From: Bugula neritina
Taxonomy: Eukaryota; Bryozoa; Gymnolaemata; Cheilostomatida; Bugulidae
Length of the DNA: 64,000 nt
Assembly: GCA_964035545.1 (NCBI GenBank)
Contig: OZ037773.1
Coordinates: 7,714,751-7,778,750, forward strand
Direction: 5' to 3'
Shown here in pieces: positions 43,573 through 56,752 of the stretch (positions are counted from its first letter, which is position 1; each line of letters opens with the position of its first letter). The notes beneath the pieces were generated by a model. That model was given only the letters and a program-made list of their open reading frames with translations, was not told the origin of the DNA and did not search any database. The position numbers were made by a program, and so were the translations under genes.

Positions 43573-46500
43573 ATGGAGCGACTACAGATAGGGTCGGGGA
43601 AGTTATGTAGCAGAGCTTTAGTACTTCTACATCTACTATATTTTGTGCTAAGTTTTTCGTTGGGACCACCAGATGAAGCCTGCATAACCAGAACACCAAA
43701 CCACGCCACTGCGGAGGCACAGACTACAGACTGCCCCTATAGAATTGAGGCTCACAATTGGATCCCAGGTGTTGGTACAGACAGTAAGTTCCATCAAAAT
43801 TCTACTTTATTACAGAAAGAAAAAATTGTGTGGATATAAAGCATAGCATAATTCGTAAAACTTGACAGTAAATATCCTAGACTGCCCCTATGTTGATATC
43901 GAAACTTACCCTAATTGTACTAACTTTATTCTAGTGCATAAATATTTGCACCAGACAATAAAGATTATAGATATAATGTAGTGTAGCTATAAACAAACAA
44001 TGAGACATAGTTAATAATTTATAGTAAAAATTTCAACCTGGCACAATAACAGTTAAGGTTGTGGTAACAAAATAGCAATAATAATATGTTATATAACAAT
44101 CAGGATATAATCTCTGCTTAACACTTTTATTGCTTATTCAGTTGTATACCCAGTTTTTCAAAATAATAACACAGGTAAGGGTGGGTGAACTGACCTTCCC
44201 ATGTTGAAAGGAACGAAATTAGTTTTATTTTCAACTCCAACTTTAGATAAATTATACAACTCTCAGCTTTTTCAAAACATATACATCTTTCTCTCTACTT
44301 TGTTTTCTCTAGTGAGAAATGTATTATACATATTTTACAATATAGTATATCATTCTAATATAATAATATAATGTGTCATTCATTTAGTTTATTGTTATGG
44401 TTATATATCTGAACAAGCTATCTTACATATGATATACGCTATAATTAGAAATATAAGTTGACTTAGGAAAGTTTTTTCACCTAACTTTAAAAACATCTGA
44501 TGAAGATTTAATGGAGAAGAACAAACATTGTTGGAAAGGAAATGTGGCATTGTGCTAACATGTAGGTTAGAAAGTTTCAAGTAACTTGTATATTCAGTTG
44601 AAGGGAAAAGGATATAGTTTGAATAGAAGGAACTACTGAATATATATATGTTTCCTTTTTCCTTCCATATAAACTAAAACTGCAGGACTTCATATCAATT
44701 CAAACAACAGTCCATTGTAGTTTGCAGTACTTTGTTCCGTGAAATACGAATTGCACAGCTTCTAATAACCGGTTTCATAATGTAATGATGACAAAGATTC
44801 TTCATATTAATATATTGAGCTATAAAAATTTTGACTCCAGTCGTTTCTCACTACAGCCATGAACTTTTTCAGAACAATAAATCAGAAAATCTTGAGACGC
44901 TGCTAATTTCTGATGTCATATCACTTGAATATAGTTATTGGAATATTATTTGTGCTTTTATAGCACATTGAATAGAGTAGACAACTCTTGTCATTGGCAA
45001 CATACCATTTATATACATGTTATATATAGTATTAGCAGGTTTTCTAATCCCGTCAGTTAACTATTAATTAGAATAATTCCCAAAGTCTATAACCTAAAAA
45101 CTAACGCCTTTTCAAGGAGTTATTAATACCGAAGCTATGGTCTCTATTAGTTTTTGTTGAATTAATTATTATAATTTTCTAAGTTGAGCCAGTTTTTAAA
45201 ACAGAAGGTGATAAAATTAAATGTTACTACTATGCGTGAATATGCACAGTAGATTGAATATTATAACTAATGGCAAGCATTATAAAGTAGGTGGTGATGC
45301 TTTATGCATATGACTGATGAGGTAGTCAACGTGTGGGTGGAGAGTTGAGTTATGGTCTATAAATACAATTTGAACTCTTTACGCAGTTTGTTTTCTAACT
45401 GGAAAGATAGTGGGAGGCAGGTTTAGCTTTTAGCACTCCTCTACGTCTTACAGTATCATACAGTTAGGCATGTTGAACAGCGGTAAAGTAGCAAACCATT
45501 AAAGGAAATACATAAAATAATTTTGGGCTTTGTGTAAGGCCCTATACATGTTTGTATACATTATAAGTTAGTGTGAGATATGTTTTGCTGGTAGACTAAT
45601 TTCTAGCTATAAATAATAGATGTTAGGTAGGACAGGGTCTTGACTGCCCCTGTGCCACAGCTCAACATTCCTCAGGCTATGTAGCCTATATCTAAAAACT
45701 ATTATTATTAAACTCTTTCAATAACTGCAGAACAAGCATGAGTTTGCAAGCTTAAGCTTAAGATCATATTACTATGTGCAACAGTATCACAATGTGATTA
45801 CAGTTATCAAATTGCGGATTATAGTAAATAGCATAAATATAATTGTGTGATGCAATAAAATAGCGACAAGATTTGTATATTTTTTACTAGTTGATGGTAA
45901 TCATCAGTAATGCATATACAACTATAATTATATGTAGGCTGGGGGCCACATCTATCCCTGGGGGCGATGCTGCGGACAGCCCTGCACTATAATTATATGA
46001 ACATGTCGTAGTAAGATTGTACCTAATATTGACCAATAAATCTCCTCTTCTACATAATTAAAATGCACCTTTGGCATTTCACGTATACAAACGTTTGAAA
46101 AAGCTTTATTGGTGTGAAAATTTAACTTGGTCAAATAATCTCCCTCAACTCAGCTCAAACCAGTACCATTGGTAAGGAATGAGGTCTTTTAGACAGCTAG
46201 TGTTTGTTTGTTTGTCTCTGGAATAATAAAATAGAATTGTGATTAAAACCACTAGATAGGGTTTGTCTAAGTAGTCAAATAATATAATATACAAACTATA
46301 GCAGAACCATAGTTTATTGTTGAACTGCCATTAATTCTTTTATTGCCAATAAATCAATCATCTTTAATAATTTGTTAGCTGAATTATTCACCAGAGATTA
46401 TTGGCTTTGAGGTGACGATTTCCAAAAGCTAAAACCTGCAGCAAATAAGTATTTGATTAAGATTACAAGATTAAACAAAAATTCGAAGCTTCGAGCAGCT

Positions 46501-48423
46501 TTGTCATTAACAGTATCCGCCTCTGGTTTTATAATAATATATTCCAACAGCCACTGTATTGCATTGAGCTTTAACATATTAGGAGTATAACTAGAATATG
46601 CAAGTAACGCAATGTGTAGCTATGGCAGCTTAACGATTGATCTATGGATAATGATATAAATAGATCTAAAACTAGTTTATTTCTATTCGCTGCAAAAAAC
46701 AAACTTAAATCTTAAAACTTTGTGCAAAACATTACAAAATATATTCAATGCATATTTGGGACAAAACTATAACTTCAATTCTGGACAGTGATGCTTTCTC
46801 AACTCCACATAGCATTAACTGGTTGTTGGTTTGTGTATTGTGTAGTGATTCTGCAAGAAGAAGGAAACGGCACATTTAAAGGATTCCTGCTCTCCGTACA
46901 GCACCCTAACGGCATGCTCCTTGGCTCCATGAGCTCTGAGCTAGTCTCTCCTTCAGATGCTAAGGTTGGGGAGGCTTGCATGGGCACCTCAATGAGCCAC
47001 AAAGATCCCAAACCCAAGAACTATGTTGTACTGAAGTGGAAGGCCCCTGATGACTTGGATGTCAATGTAAAAGTAATCATAAGGTAAGACCTTGCTTCAT
47101 TTATTGACTATAAGTTGGTGTAATTCACATATATAATTTACCACATGTGTATGCATCATAGAGTTTAAATAAATATCCCCAAAAACATTAAACATGCAAG
47201 TAATAACATTACTATAATAGCAACTACCAACAGCATTACTCTAGAGTCTAGCCATTTAGTTCAGTAGCTAGTTTGAAAGAGTACTACAAACAAATATAAT
47301 ATTTAGTAATATTTAGTATCAATTGTGATTTAACATGCTATAACAATGTAGTAATTAACAATTAACACAAACACAGAGGATGAAAATATTATTTGCTATG
47401 AATATTTGTTAATACAAAGTACTGTTTGCAAAAGTTTTTTTTTTTTCTACATTATATTATGCATTTTTGTGTAAATCATTTTTACTTAGAGATTTTTAGA
47501 GGCTGTAAGTTAAAGAGCAGCTTTTAAACTTCAATTTTGCTGTATGACTGTAGAACTGCAAGACTACAATATTTGCATAGACGTCTGATTATTTTATTTG
47601 CAGGTTGACAGTTGTTGAAGAATTCACTACTTTCTATGTAGACTGCAACCCTTTTTACTTGGAAGTAGATCCTTCTTATCTGACGGCTACTACATCAACT
47701 ACAGCACCTACAACATCTACTACAGTACCTGCAACAACTACTACCACAACTGCTAGACCAACTACCACACCAAGTACTACTACTACCACAACTACTAGAC
47801 CAACTACTACACCAACTACTACTACTACTACTACCACAACTACAAGACCAACTACTACCACAACTACTACTACCACAACTACTACACCAAAAACAACTAC
47901 TACAACAACTACCACACCAACTACTACTAGACCAACAACAACTACTACCACAACTACTACACCACCAACAACTACTACCACAACTGCTAAGGCTTCTGTA
48001 GCAAAAACTTCCACACGAATGACAACAACCACTCCCCGACCAACAACAACTGTAAGAAGACAACCGAGCACCACTCTAAGGGCAGAAGTTTATCCTAAAT
48101 CTACATCTACAATGAGATCTACAACTAGAAGACTTACTTCAACAATGAAAATAGTAACTCCTAGAGCTACAATATCAAGAGAGATCATTGAGAATGCAGA
48201 AGACCAAGACTATTTTACTAAAAGAGCAAACTTGAAGCATGACATATTATCGGACACGGAATGCATGGAGAATGGTAACTTCTTTAGAGTTGTACCAGAT
48301 ACTCAGTGTAAGAAATACTCCCAGAATACAGTGCATGTAGTGCAGTGCCCGAATCCGCTGGTATTTGACCCGGTGCAGTGTTCGTGTAACTGGCCATCCC
48401 AGTCTCCACCTTGTCAGATCTAG
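43573..48423 (+). CDS. Secreted Reeler-domain protein with mucin stretch and chitin-binding domain
   Basis: Three coding exons, 43573-43783, 46846-47083 and 47604-48423 (stop TAG); the junctions are phase 1 and phase 2 and both agree. The product has 422 residues. Residues 1-30 form a signal peptide (ALVLLHLLYFVLSFSLG). A Reeler domain covers about 36-165: ACITRTPNH, a CPYRI strand, WIPGVGTD, then GTFKGFLLSVQ, VGEACMGTSMSH, VVLKWKAP and a final VDCNPFYL. A Thr-rich stretch (about 178-280, runs of TTT with Pro and Ala) should be heavily O-glycosylated. The C-terminus (about 366-420) has six cysteines in peritrophin-A (CBM14) order: TECMENG, TQCKKY, VVQCPNP, FDPVQCSC and SPPC. Peritrophin-A domains bind chitin, so this is probably a chitin-associated extracellular or mucosal protein, perhaps of epithelium, cuticle or innate defence. 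The 3-kb first intron separates the signal peptide from most of the Reeler fold. No transmembrane segment is seen. Confidence 0.87.
47690..47995 (+). repeat. Coding ACT/ACA/ACC trinucleotide repeat (mucin stretch)
   Basis: Threonine codons dominate about 100 codons of the Reeler/CBM14 gene. All three forms (ACT, ACA, ACC) are mixed, so selection appears to act on the amino acid and not only by slippage. Val-rich and Ser/Cys-rich frames on the opposite strand are shadows. Confidence 0.85.
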
Positions 48424-48491
48424 ACTCAGCTCAGAAATGTGACTTCTGTGGAGCTCTATATCATGCTTGGCAATCACCAAATTAGTTTACA

Positions 48492-48577
48492 ATGTGTGCG
48501 TGCGTTGTGCGTGCGTTGTGCGCGTGTGTGCGTGTGTGTGTGTGTGCGTGAGTGAGTGTGTGTGTGAGTGAGTGAAA
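48492..48577. repeat. (TG)n / (TGCG)n microsatellite after the Reeler gene
   Basis: gtgtgcgtgcgttgtgcgtg units followed by tgtgtg and gagtgagtg. It lies in the probable 3' untranslated region. Confidence 0.9.
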
Positions 48578-48982
48578 ATCAATTTTGCTTTATAATCATG
48601 TATGTGTTAGAGGTGTCTTCAAGCAAGAATATAATTTGTAGAATTTCCTTTTTTCCGTTTGTTTATGAAGTTCCATAGAATTATGTCTATGATAACATTA
48701 GCCAGTTGACACCCTGGAAAATCTCTAATTATGTAAGACATAAGTTTAATTTTGTTATATATTTTGCCTGATTATGTTTACTAATACATATATGATTGCT
48801 TAAAACAATATATGTTTATGGGTACATATGTATATATGATGCATTATATTATTGGGTATATTATGTGCATATAGTTAGAGGAATTATACAAGAAAAAAGT
48901 AGCCACTAATTTTTGCCATTAATTAACAACACATTATTTATAGTTTTATTTTAGAATCATCATATATTCAAAACTAATTTTC

Positions 48983-48988
48983 AATAAA
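48983..48988 (+). promoter_or_regulatory. Candidate polyadenylation signal of Reeler gene
   Basis: AATAAA, 560 bases after the stop codon at 48423, followed by tctactctagttttttta (T-rich). Confidence 0.45.
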
Positions 48989-50046
48989 GTTCTACTCTAG
49001 TTTTTTTACCTTATATCTCCTTCATCACTCAATGTTTACAATATTTACATTTATTTACAACTATTTTGCCGAATTATTAAAACTCCGAAATTTTAATCCT
49101 CACACTAATGGGGAATCGCAACACCAAAATAATTACCAGTTTATCATTCATTTAAATATCAGAAATTTGAGTAGGTTTTGAATGAAATAAATCACAATGC
49201 TTTTAGGGTTCTTTATGAAATTAAATAATATCATCAATTAGCCGTTGGCTGATGAGCTGTTTCACATGGAAGATATTTTTAAGTTAAGGGTTGTCCTTTC
49301 GAAATGCATTTGCCACTTGCAACACAACTCTCACTGCACTTACAAACTAATGTTTACAGGACAAAAAATAGAAATAGAAATTATAAATAATCGATGTTAT
49401 TAATTGTTTAAAGTTTGTTTATTTTAGCTTACATTCAGTGCACATAAAAACCCTGAGGCAAGTGGAATATGCCAGAATATTTAGCGTAGAGAATGTTATA
49501 CAACATAATTTAAATACTAGTGTATGTCAAAATGAAGATACTAATAAATAATAGAACAAAATAATAAATTTAATAGTACAGAAAAAAACGCTAAGTAATA
49601 ATTAAACATAAATTTTGAATTTATAGAAATAATTTTGAAAACTGAGAAAGGTAACATACTAATAACTGTGAAATAAACCAAGTGAATAAGATTGAGTGTT
49701 TTAGTAAACCAATTCTATGAAATCTGAGTATACTGTACAATATATAGCAGGTAAAATAAAATTAACAATGTAAAAGGAAGAACATATACCTGCATTATAA
49801 TAACTAGTCAAAAGAAGGTAACTCCCAATTATTAAAACGCATTATGGCTAGAGTGACAGGCATATAACTGTCTATTACTATAAGAAAACTTTCGACTTTA
49901 TATGCATGACTTTCAAATCTTCATAAAATATTTCAACAGAGGAATTAAAGGTGACTTGGCGGAGAGATCAAAGTTAAAGTAAGAGAATACAACTATTAAA
50001 CGTAGACTAAATATACATCACACAGCCTACAGCGAAAGACCTCAGT
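48989..50046. other. Intergenic stretch between convergent genes
   Basis: Very AT-rich with no exon visible. The right end must be the 3' untranslated region of the minus-strand zinc-finger gene. Confidence 0.5.
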
Positions 50047-53000
50047 CTATCTACGACTTCCTTTCTTAAGCATAGTTGGCTTAGCCTTAATATCTTTACA
50101 CTTTGGAATGTGGCGTTCAGCCGCCGTCTCATTAAACTTGCGACTGCAATGAGGGCACTGGATATAGTCTGAGTTATCAGTCTTAGGAGGAGGGGCAAGG
50201 TCGGCTATGTTCCCGCCTTTAGCTTCGACTGCTGAGGCCATCTTAGCATAGCGTATAGTAGCAATGAATTCATTATGTTTTGCTCTCCAGTCTTTCTTCT
50301 TCGCCTACAAGTAATCATTACAATTAATATAACTACATGACCATATAAATGGTGGAGTATCATCATTCGGGCAAATTAGTCATAAATTGACACTCTTAAT
50401 AGTTGTATGATGGACCATAGACTTATCTTACAAAAAGCTTCCCAACTAAACGTTGAAACTGATTATTTAGCTAAAAGACCTAAACTTTCCTTTGAAATTC
50501 ATTTATAGGTTTACATTTGCTGTTTGCCAACTAAATGTAACAATGTTCCTGCCTACTCGATCAGGACCCGACAGTGAAAGGTGACCAACTAGATGTAACA
50601 ATGACTCACCTTAGCTGGGTTCTTGGTTTCCTGTTTCACCTTGTATTGGTACTTCTCGGCCCCCGAGCCGGCTATTCGGTGAGACGTCATGTTGTACTGT
50701 TTCCTTGGCTTGCTCACCTTTTTACACGCTTTCTGGTGCTTACTCAGCCTGTCAACTGCAAACTTTCTACCACAATTAGCACAAGGGGACAACTCCATAT
50801 CCAAACCTAAAACATCAGAATACCCGTATGAGGTATTACAGCATTCAACAAGCAGTGTTTGGAGTTGTCAGCACACGGCAAGTATTGTTGGTAGAAAAAG
50901 ATTTGTAGCCTTGTTCTAGATTTAGTTTATATAGGAAGTAATATGGCGATTCCTTTCAAACTATTTTTAAATTAACGCTCTTGCAAAGCAGTAAACATGG
51001 TTGTTGAAAATTGTCATGAACTTAGAGTTATGGCCCCGCGTCACACTGCTATGTAGAATACCACACACTATGATATTATTATATGTCTCCCAGCTTTATG
51101 GAAGTGAATTAAAAACCAGCTTTTTATTGAAGTGTACTTCACTGTCAATACGCACACATATAAGCAGAAGAGTGTATTTGACTATGGAGGCAGGAGGATT
51201 ATGGGATATGTTTACCTTGTAGCTAATATAAAACTGATAGCAAAAGCAGAGGTTGCATGGCACAGTATTGACTGCCACAGAACTCCAATGGTTACCAAAT
51301 GACAACCATAATCAATAGCAATTAGTTAGTAAGAAAACTCTAAGGGGTGCCAATGCAGCAGCAGCAGCAGCAGCAGACACTGGCTCACCTGCGCCATCGG
51401 TGACGAAAGGTAATTCAGCACTATTATTAGCATTGATAGGCATGCTGTTTTCTCTGGACACTTTGAAGGTGGTGTTGAGTTCATGAGTCTTAGACTTAGA
51501 CTGAGTTGGTACGGGTGAATAGCCTCTGTCATTGTGATGGGAAGGGTCTGTGTGAGTGCCCGTATTTTCTCTAAGTCTCTGTCGAGATTTCGAGTCTTTT
51601 CTAATGACCTGATAACAAACAACAACTTATTTTATATAAAACATTTCACCCAGTATTTCACTCCGAAAAGAAAAGACAAGCAAAAATTTAACATTTCAAG
51701 CCCTACATATATACATTAAATTATGGTAAGCTGACGTGAATAAAAATACTAAAAATTATCTTAGACTTTGACACACACGCCTTCATTTTCTAGCTAGTAG
51801 CCTATTCTTAAATAAAACAACTACAGTCATTAAGAGTGTTTTGTTATAAAATTCGGAAAAGTTCATTATAAGTCTAAATTTTTACCACGTTTGGTAGTCA
51901 ATATAAATACGAATAATACTACCGAATATGTTTAATACTACTTGACATGTAATATGACTTGATATACAATATCACTTGATTTACAATATTACTTGATATA
52001 AAATATGACTTGGTATATAATATGACTTGATATATATAATATTACTTGATATAAAATATGACTTGATATACAATATTACTTGGTATAAAATATTACTTGG
52101 TATATAATATGACTTGATATATATAATATTACCTTCTTAGCTTTCACCGGGAACACAGAGCTGCTTTCACTCCGATGTGACAGCTGACTGGGCTGCTGGT
52201 TCCTGATTGGCTTAGATATAGCCTCAGATCTACTGCTAGGAGGTATGTACGAGTCGGGAGTGTTTAGATCCCTCTCCTTAGGCTTCCTTTTCTTTATATC
52301 AGCTAAATCCTTCTGCTTTTCCTTTAGTCTCTCCTCTAGCTGTCGGATTATTTCTTCCTGTTCCTTTAATGTTGATATATAGGAAACCAGATTATTTTCT
52401 ACAGCTAGGTAACCTTAGTACATGCTACTGTAACACCTCTACTACATGCTACTGTAACACCTCTACTACATGCCACTGTAACACTTCTACTATCTTACTG
52501 TATGCTACTGTAACACCTCTACTACATGCCACTGTAACACCTCTACTATCTTACTGTATGCTACTGTAACACCTCTACTACATGCCACTGTAACACCTCT
52601 ACTACATGCCACTGTAACACTTCTACTATCTTACTACATGCTACTGTAACACCTCTAGTATCTTAGTACACACTACTGTAACACTTCTACTATCTTACTG
52701 TATGCCAGTGTAACACTTCTAGTATTTTAGTACACACTACTGTAACACTTCTACTATCTCACCTCTTCTTCTGCTAGCTCAGCCTCTTTCTGGCGTCTTA
52801 GATCGTCTGCAAGCTCTTTCTGACGTCTCTCAGACTCTTCCCGTCTCCGTCGTCCACGCTCCGCCTGCTCCCGTCTTTTCTCTTCTTGACGTTGTCTGAT
52901 GAGAGTTTTTTTCTGTCGCTCAGCTTCCTGTCTCTGAGCCTCAGCAGTTCGGTGGTCCATCTCTTCCTGGTTTCTTTGTTGGAGGAAGCCATTTTGTTCC

Positions 53001-55294
53001 CTCGGTGAATACTGGTGGTAGTTGTTTTGCGTAGTTCTAATAGAAAGTAAATTCATTCTCATAGTTTAGTAGACCATGATTGGAACGGAAAGTTGAAAAA
53101 CTAAGGCTATCATCTATGTGCAGTCTCCTAACCCTTAAAAGTTACACCAATTATAGACTGTAAATGTACAAAACTATATCTATAGATAGGCAAACAGATG
53201 ACTTTTATTAAACAATAATTTTGTTCAATTACATAAAACATATGTTTCAAATTTCTCAATCCATTTTTAATTAATTATTATTTCAGTTTACAGTTTTTAA
53301 TATATGCTTACATGTTACCTACTCAGAAAGTCATTATTGCACCCTCCTTTCAACTAATGACTTCACTATAAACCATTTAAATTTTTGTGGTAGACAATTA
53401 AAACCTTTAACAAAGGTAACAGACAGCAAATCATTTACACACCTTTCCTTCGCCGCATTTAGACGGCGCTGTCTGTCCATGGCGTCTTGCTCCAACCGCC
53501 ATCTTACAAACTCTTGATTAGATCTTTCACTAGCAGCATTCTAAAGTTAAATAATATGCATCATTAATTTGCACATGTTTGCAGGGATGACGACTTTTAA
53601 GTACTACTTTGAAAACTATTTAACTACCTAGCATTGTATAATATCACATTAAATATATACACATACTGGCATTAGCTGTGCCCGACACCTGCTAGCACTG
53701 GTTATGCCTTGACACATGCAAGAGTGGCGACATTATGACACCTAATAGTAATGGCTATGTGGTGACACATGCGAGACTGCTTAACTATGACACCTGCTAG
53801 CACTGGTCAGGGCATGACACCTGCTAGCAATGGCCACATCTTGGTATAGCTAGACACAAATCTGGCACCGTAGTTTGCTAGATTATGATGTCTTGGAGCC
53901 AGTTTTCAATTTTAAAGCATAGTGCTTGTGATACCCAAATTTGCAATAATGTACAATAATGGAGATATGCTAATCCTACAAGATATGCTGCTACAAGGAA
54001 GGTGCACTTTACTGATGAATTCCAGACTGTGCAGACAGGTTACAATGTACAACACTGATTGGGCTCTTACTCGTACAAAAAATTAGTGAAAATATTTTCA
54101 ACTATGGGACAACACATTATTTACTGACCATCTAGTGTTAGCAGTTGGTATACAGAGTGGTGTACTACTACATTACAGTGAAGTAATACAGTGTTACAGA
54201 ACACATTACGTTAAGTGAACAATGTTACAGAACACATATTACAATGAATGGTAAGGTTTTATCAAAATAATTGTACGCTACTGAAGCATACATTACAGTG
54301 AATGTTAGCTAGGGTATGTTACAGAAATGTTACAGATGAAGCATAAGCTCACAATAACCTCACCAAACTCAAACCCTTTCTACTGTCTCTAATATATGCA
54401 GTTCTCTTCAGAGCAGAAAATATTGCATTCTAAAAGAAGCACCCTGCATATATTTCTACTCTATCAAATATCTGAGAGAAACATTAGTGTAATATTGCTT
54501 GAAATTGTTATTAAGATTTAGTAAAAAGCACACAAAGTTCAGCAGACAATCACTTTCTGAGCTTGAGCTGAACCGCCAAGCAATATCGCTGCCATTTACA
54601 AGTTGGGTTTCACACATCTACGTAAAATACTATGAGAAAATGCTTTGTTAGGTAATCATAAGCTTACCATCAGAGAGAAATATTCTAAATATCACACAAA
54701 GAGCTATAAGTGCCCACCTTGCTAGTGTTCAGGGCCTGATCCCTGCCTAAGACTGAGTTCTGATTATTGTAGTTTAAAGGTTCTAAGGGACGGGACTTAT
54801 CGTACCCCTCTTTCTTTCTAGCACGGTGATGTGAAGTTCCTGCAGAGTTTGAGTGAGGCAGTAACTGGTTCCTTTGCCTAAAGAAATTTCTAACTCCACC
54901 TGAAAATGTAACAATTAGTTATCAACAGTACATTGACTCAATAACACAAATAACATACAAGTGACACCATGACACAGTGACACAGGTGATATACAAGTGA
55001 CACAGAAACCAAGGTGGCACATTTGCAGAAGTGATGCAGTAATACAGATGACACAGTCACACAAATGACACAGTGACACAAGTGGCAGGTTATCGGGATG
55101 ACATAGCAACACAGGTGACACAGACAGATTCTCAGAGTAATAAAAGTGACAGGAGTGACACAGTACTACAATTGATGAGTAACACAAATGACAGAGTTTC
55201 ACAGGTGGCAGGTTATCAAAGGTGACACAGTAATGCAGGTGTCAGATAATGCCATCAAATAACAAATACACTATATTTACATATTGCACTATAC

Positions 55295-55363
<69 letters not shown>

Positions 55364-56752
55364 CAACAACATAAATAAAGTTTACATATTATGTCAAGGC
55401 CAAGTTAAGCATATGATAGTGACACTTAAATTTTATAGAAGGAATTAAACAAAACAAAAACAATTCTGTTATAGTTTAAGCTTGCTTTTGTTAGCTTACT
55501 ATTATGAGGAGTCAATTAAACCAAAAATAGGAAAATTAATGAAAGTTGACTACAAAACTTTGTAATATAAGCATTTCACTACATGAAGTCCCACAATGAT
55601 AAGAGAAACAAGTAAAGTGAAAACTAAATATATGGCAAACTGCCATGTTGCCATAGCAACAGTAACACTGAAGACAGGCTACCTGGAGCACTGGAAGAGT
55701 CTGTGTGTCTCTCATCAATATCTGTGTACCTTCTCAGAGCAACTTCTCGTTTCTGCTGCTCAGTGTTTATATGTTTGATGAGTTTTTCCTCTTTTTCTTT
55801 CAATATCTTTTTCTGAGACAGATAAAAGAATAATTTAGCCTGTTCGTGTAATAATAATAATAGCAATAGCTTAATGACTTTTACAAAAATTGTTAGATAC
55901 AAAGCTGGAAATTATGTAATAACTAAATATGTGATGCAAAGACTTGATTTTAATTGTATTCAAGTTACTCAAATATCAAAGGAGATAAATTTGTTAGCAC
56001 AAATGGGATTGGCTTATTAGATGAAGGTTCTTTGCTAATGTTTTCTAATGGGTACTAAAAGGCTATCACTGTGTAAAAGCTTTTAAGTAATTTAGCTAGA
56101 ACTGTAAGTTAACAAACATCAATATTTGAATAACTATAATAATAATTTCATTACAATAATAAATAGTTAAGAGTTTACTGCTCTATATTCTCAGTCTTCA
56201 TGCTATTTGAGCAAAATTGATAAAACAATGCAGCCTTAATATAAATGATGGGATTGTATAATAATTATAATAAAGTAATAATATGTAAATGGCACATTCT
56301 AACCAATAGAAATATATAATATACTATAAGTAATTATAATATATTTTGAGAAAGCGATTAGCATAATTAGCATTGTTTACCTGATCCATGTCAGTCAAAA
56401 TGAATAAAAATGAAACCAGAACTGCTTGGTTTTCATATAGCCAGGAATGATCATAACAAAAATATTAACAAATAAACATTTTAGTAACAATTGAAACTTT
56501 ATGACATGCAGCACGCTGTGCACAAGATAGCGTTTAGGACACAACTATAAAAATATAAATACTACATAAAATAATAAGCAAAAGACAAAAAATTATTACA
56601 GATACTGGTATATAAAAATATGACCGCTTGATTAATACCTGAAAATCAGCTTGCAAGGCAACAAGCCTACTAGGCTTAGAGTTTCTTTTAGGGTTTGACT
56701 CTTGGAAGGTTGAAGGCATTATTCTACTTTGGGGTTGTCCCACCGACATCAT
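50047..56752 (-). CDS. ZC2HC1C: C2HC zinc-finger, coiled-coil protein of the ZC2HC1 (FAM164) family
   Basis: Nine coding exons on the minus strand: 56752-56639, 55812-55683, 54899-54718, 53540-53443, 53036-52763, 52363-52133, 51608-51389, 50806-50610 and 50304-50047 (stop TAG). All phases agree, giving 567 residues. N-terminal blocks LVALQADFQ and KKILKEKEEKLIKHI start a charged helical part. Residues about 175-300 are a strong Arg/Glu-rich coiled coil (QEEKRREQAERGRRRREESE; EQEEIIRQLEERLKEKQKD). Two family zinc knuckles follow: CANCGRKFAVDRLSKHQKAC (about 424-443) and CPHCSRKFNETAAERHIPKC (about 532-551), each C-x2-C-x11-H-x3-C, joined by the family linker (SGAEKYQYKVKQE, KKKDWRAKHNEFI). Vertebrates have A, B and C paralogues; the long coiled-coil N-terminus suggests C, but the paralogue is not certain. 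Function is poorly known. The acceptor before 52363 (acattaaag) is weak but is the only one that keeps frame. Confidence 0.87.
51357..51376. repeat. (CAG)n run inside ZC2HC1 intron
   Basis: Six to seven CAG/CTG units lie about 12 bases inside the intron from the donor of exon 51608-51389. Confidence 0.85.
51935..52132. repeat. ~22-bp minisatellite starting at a ZC2HC1 donor
   Basis: Units such as acttgatatacaatatt and acttggtatataatatg repeat about nine times. On the coding strand the donor reads AAG/gtaatattatatat, that is, the array begins at the splice donor and later units repeat gtaatatt words. Confidence 0.93.
52415..52762. repeat. ~24-bp minisatellite filling a ZC2HC1 intron
   Basis: Units of acatgctactgtaacacctc with variants (cttctactatcttac) repeat about 13 times. 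On the coding strand the donor GAG/gtgagatagtagaagtg looks like one unit, and downstream units contain cagtaagatagtagaagtg, a strong cryptic donor. Confidence 0.93.
53665..53850. repeat. Degenerate tgacacctgctagcactgg repeat in ZC2HC1 intron
   Basis: About five imperfect units of 30-40 bases. Confidence 0.7.
54945..55245. repeat. gtgacaca-rich degenerate tandem repeat in ZC2HC1 intron
   Basis: Words such as gtgacacagtgacacaagtg and ggtgacacag recur over about 300 bases, starting about 45 bases from the acceptor side of exon 54899-54718. Confidence 0.8.
55296..55362. repeat. (TA)n microsatellite in ZC2HC1 intron
   Basis: About 66 bases of pure TA repeat. Confidence 0.95.

Noticed and set aside
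47676-48074. Val-rich and Cys/Ser-rich minus-strand frames
   Set aside because: Shadows of the Thr-codon repeat of the Reeler/CBM14 gene.
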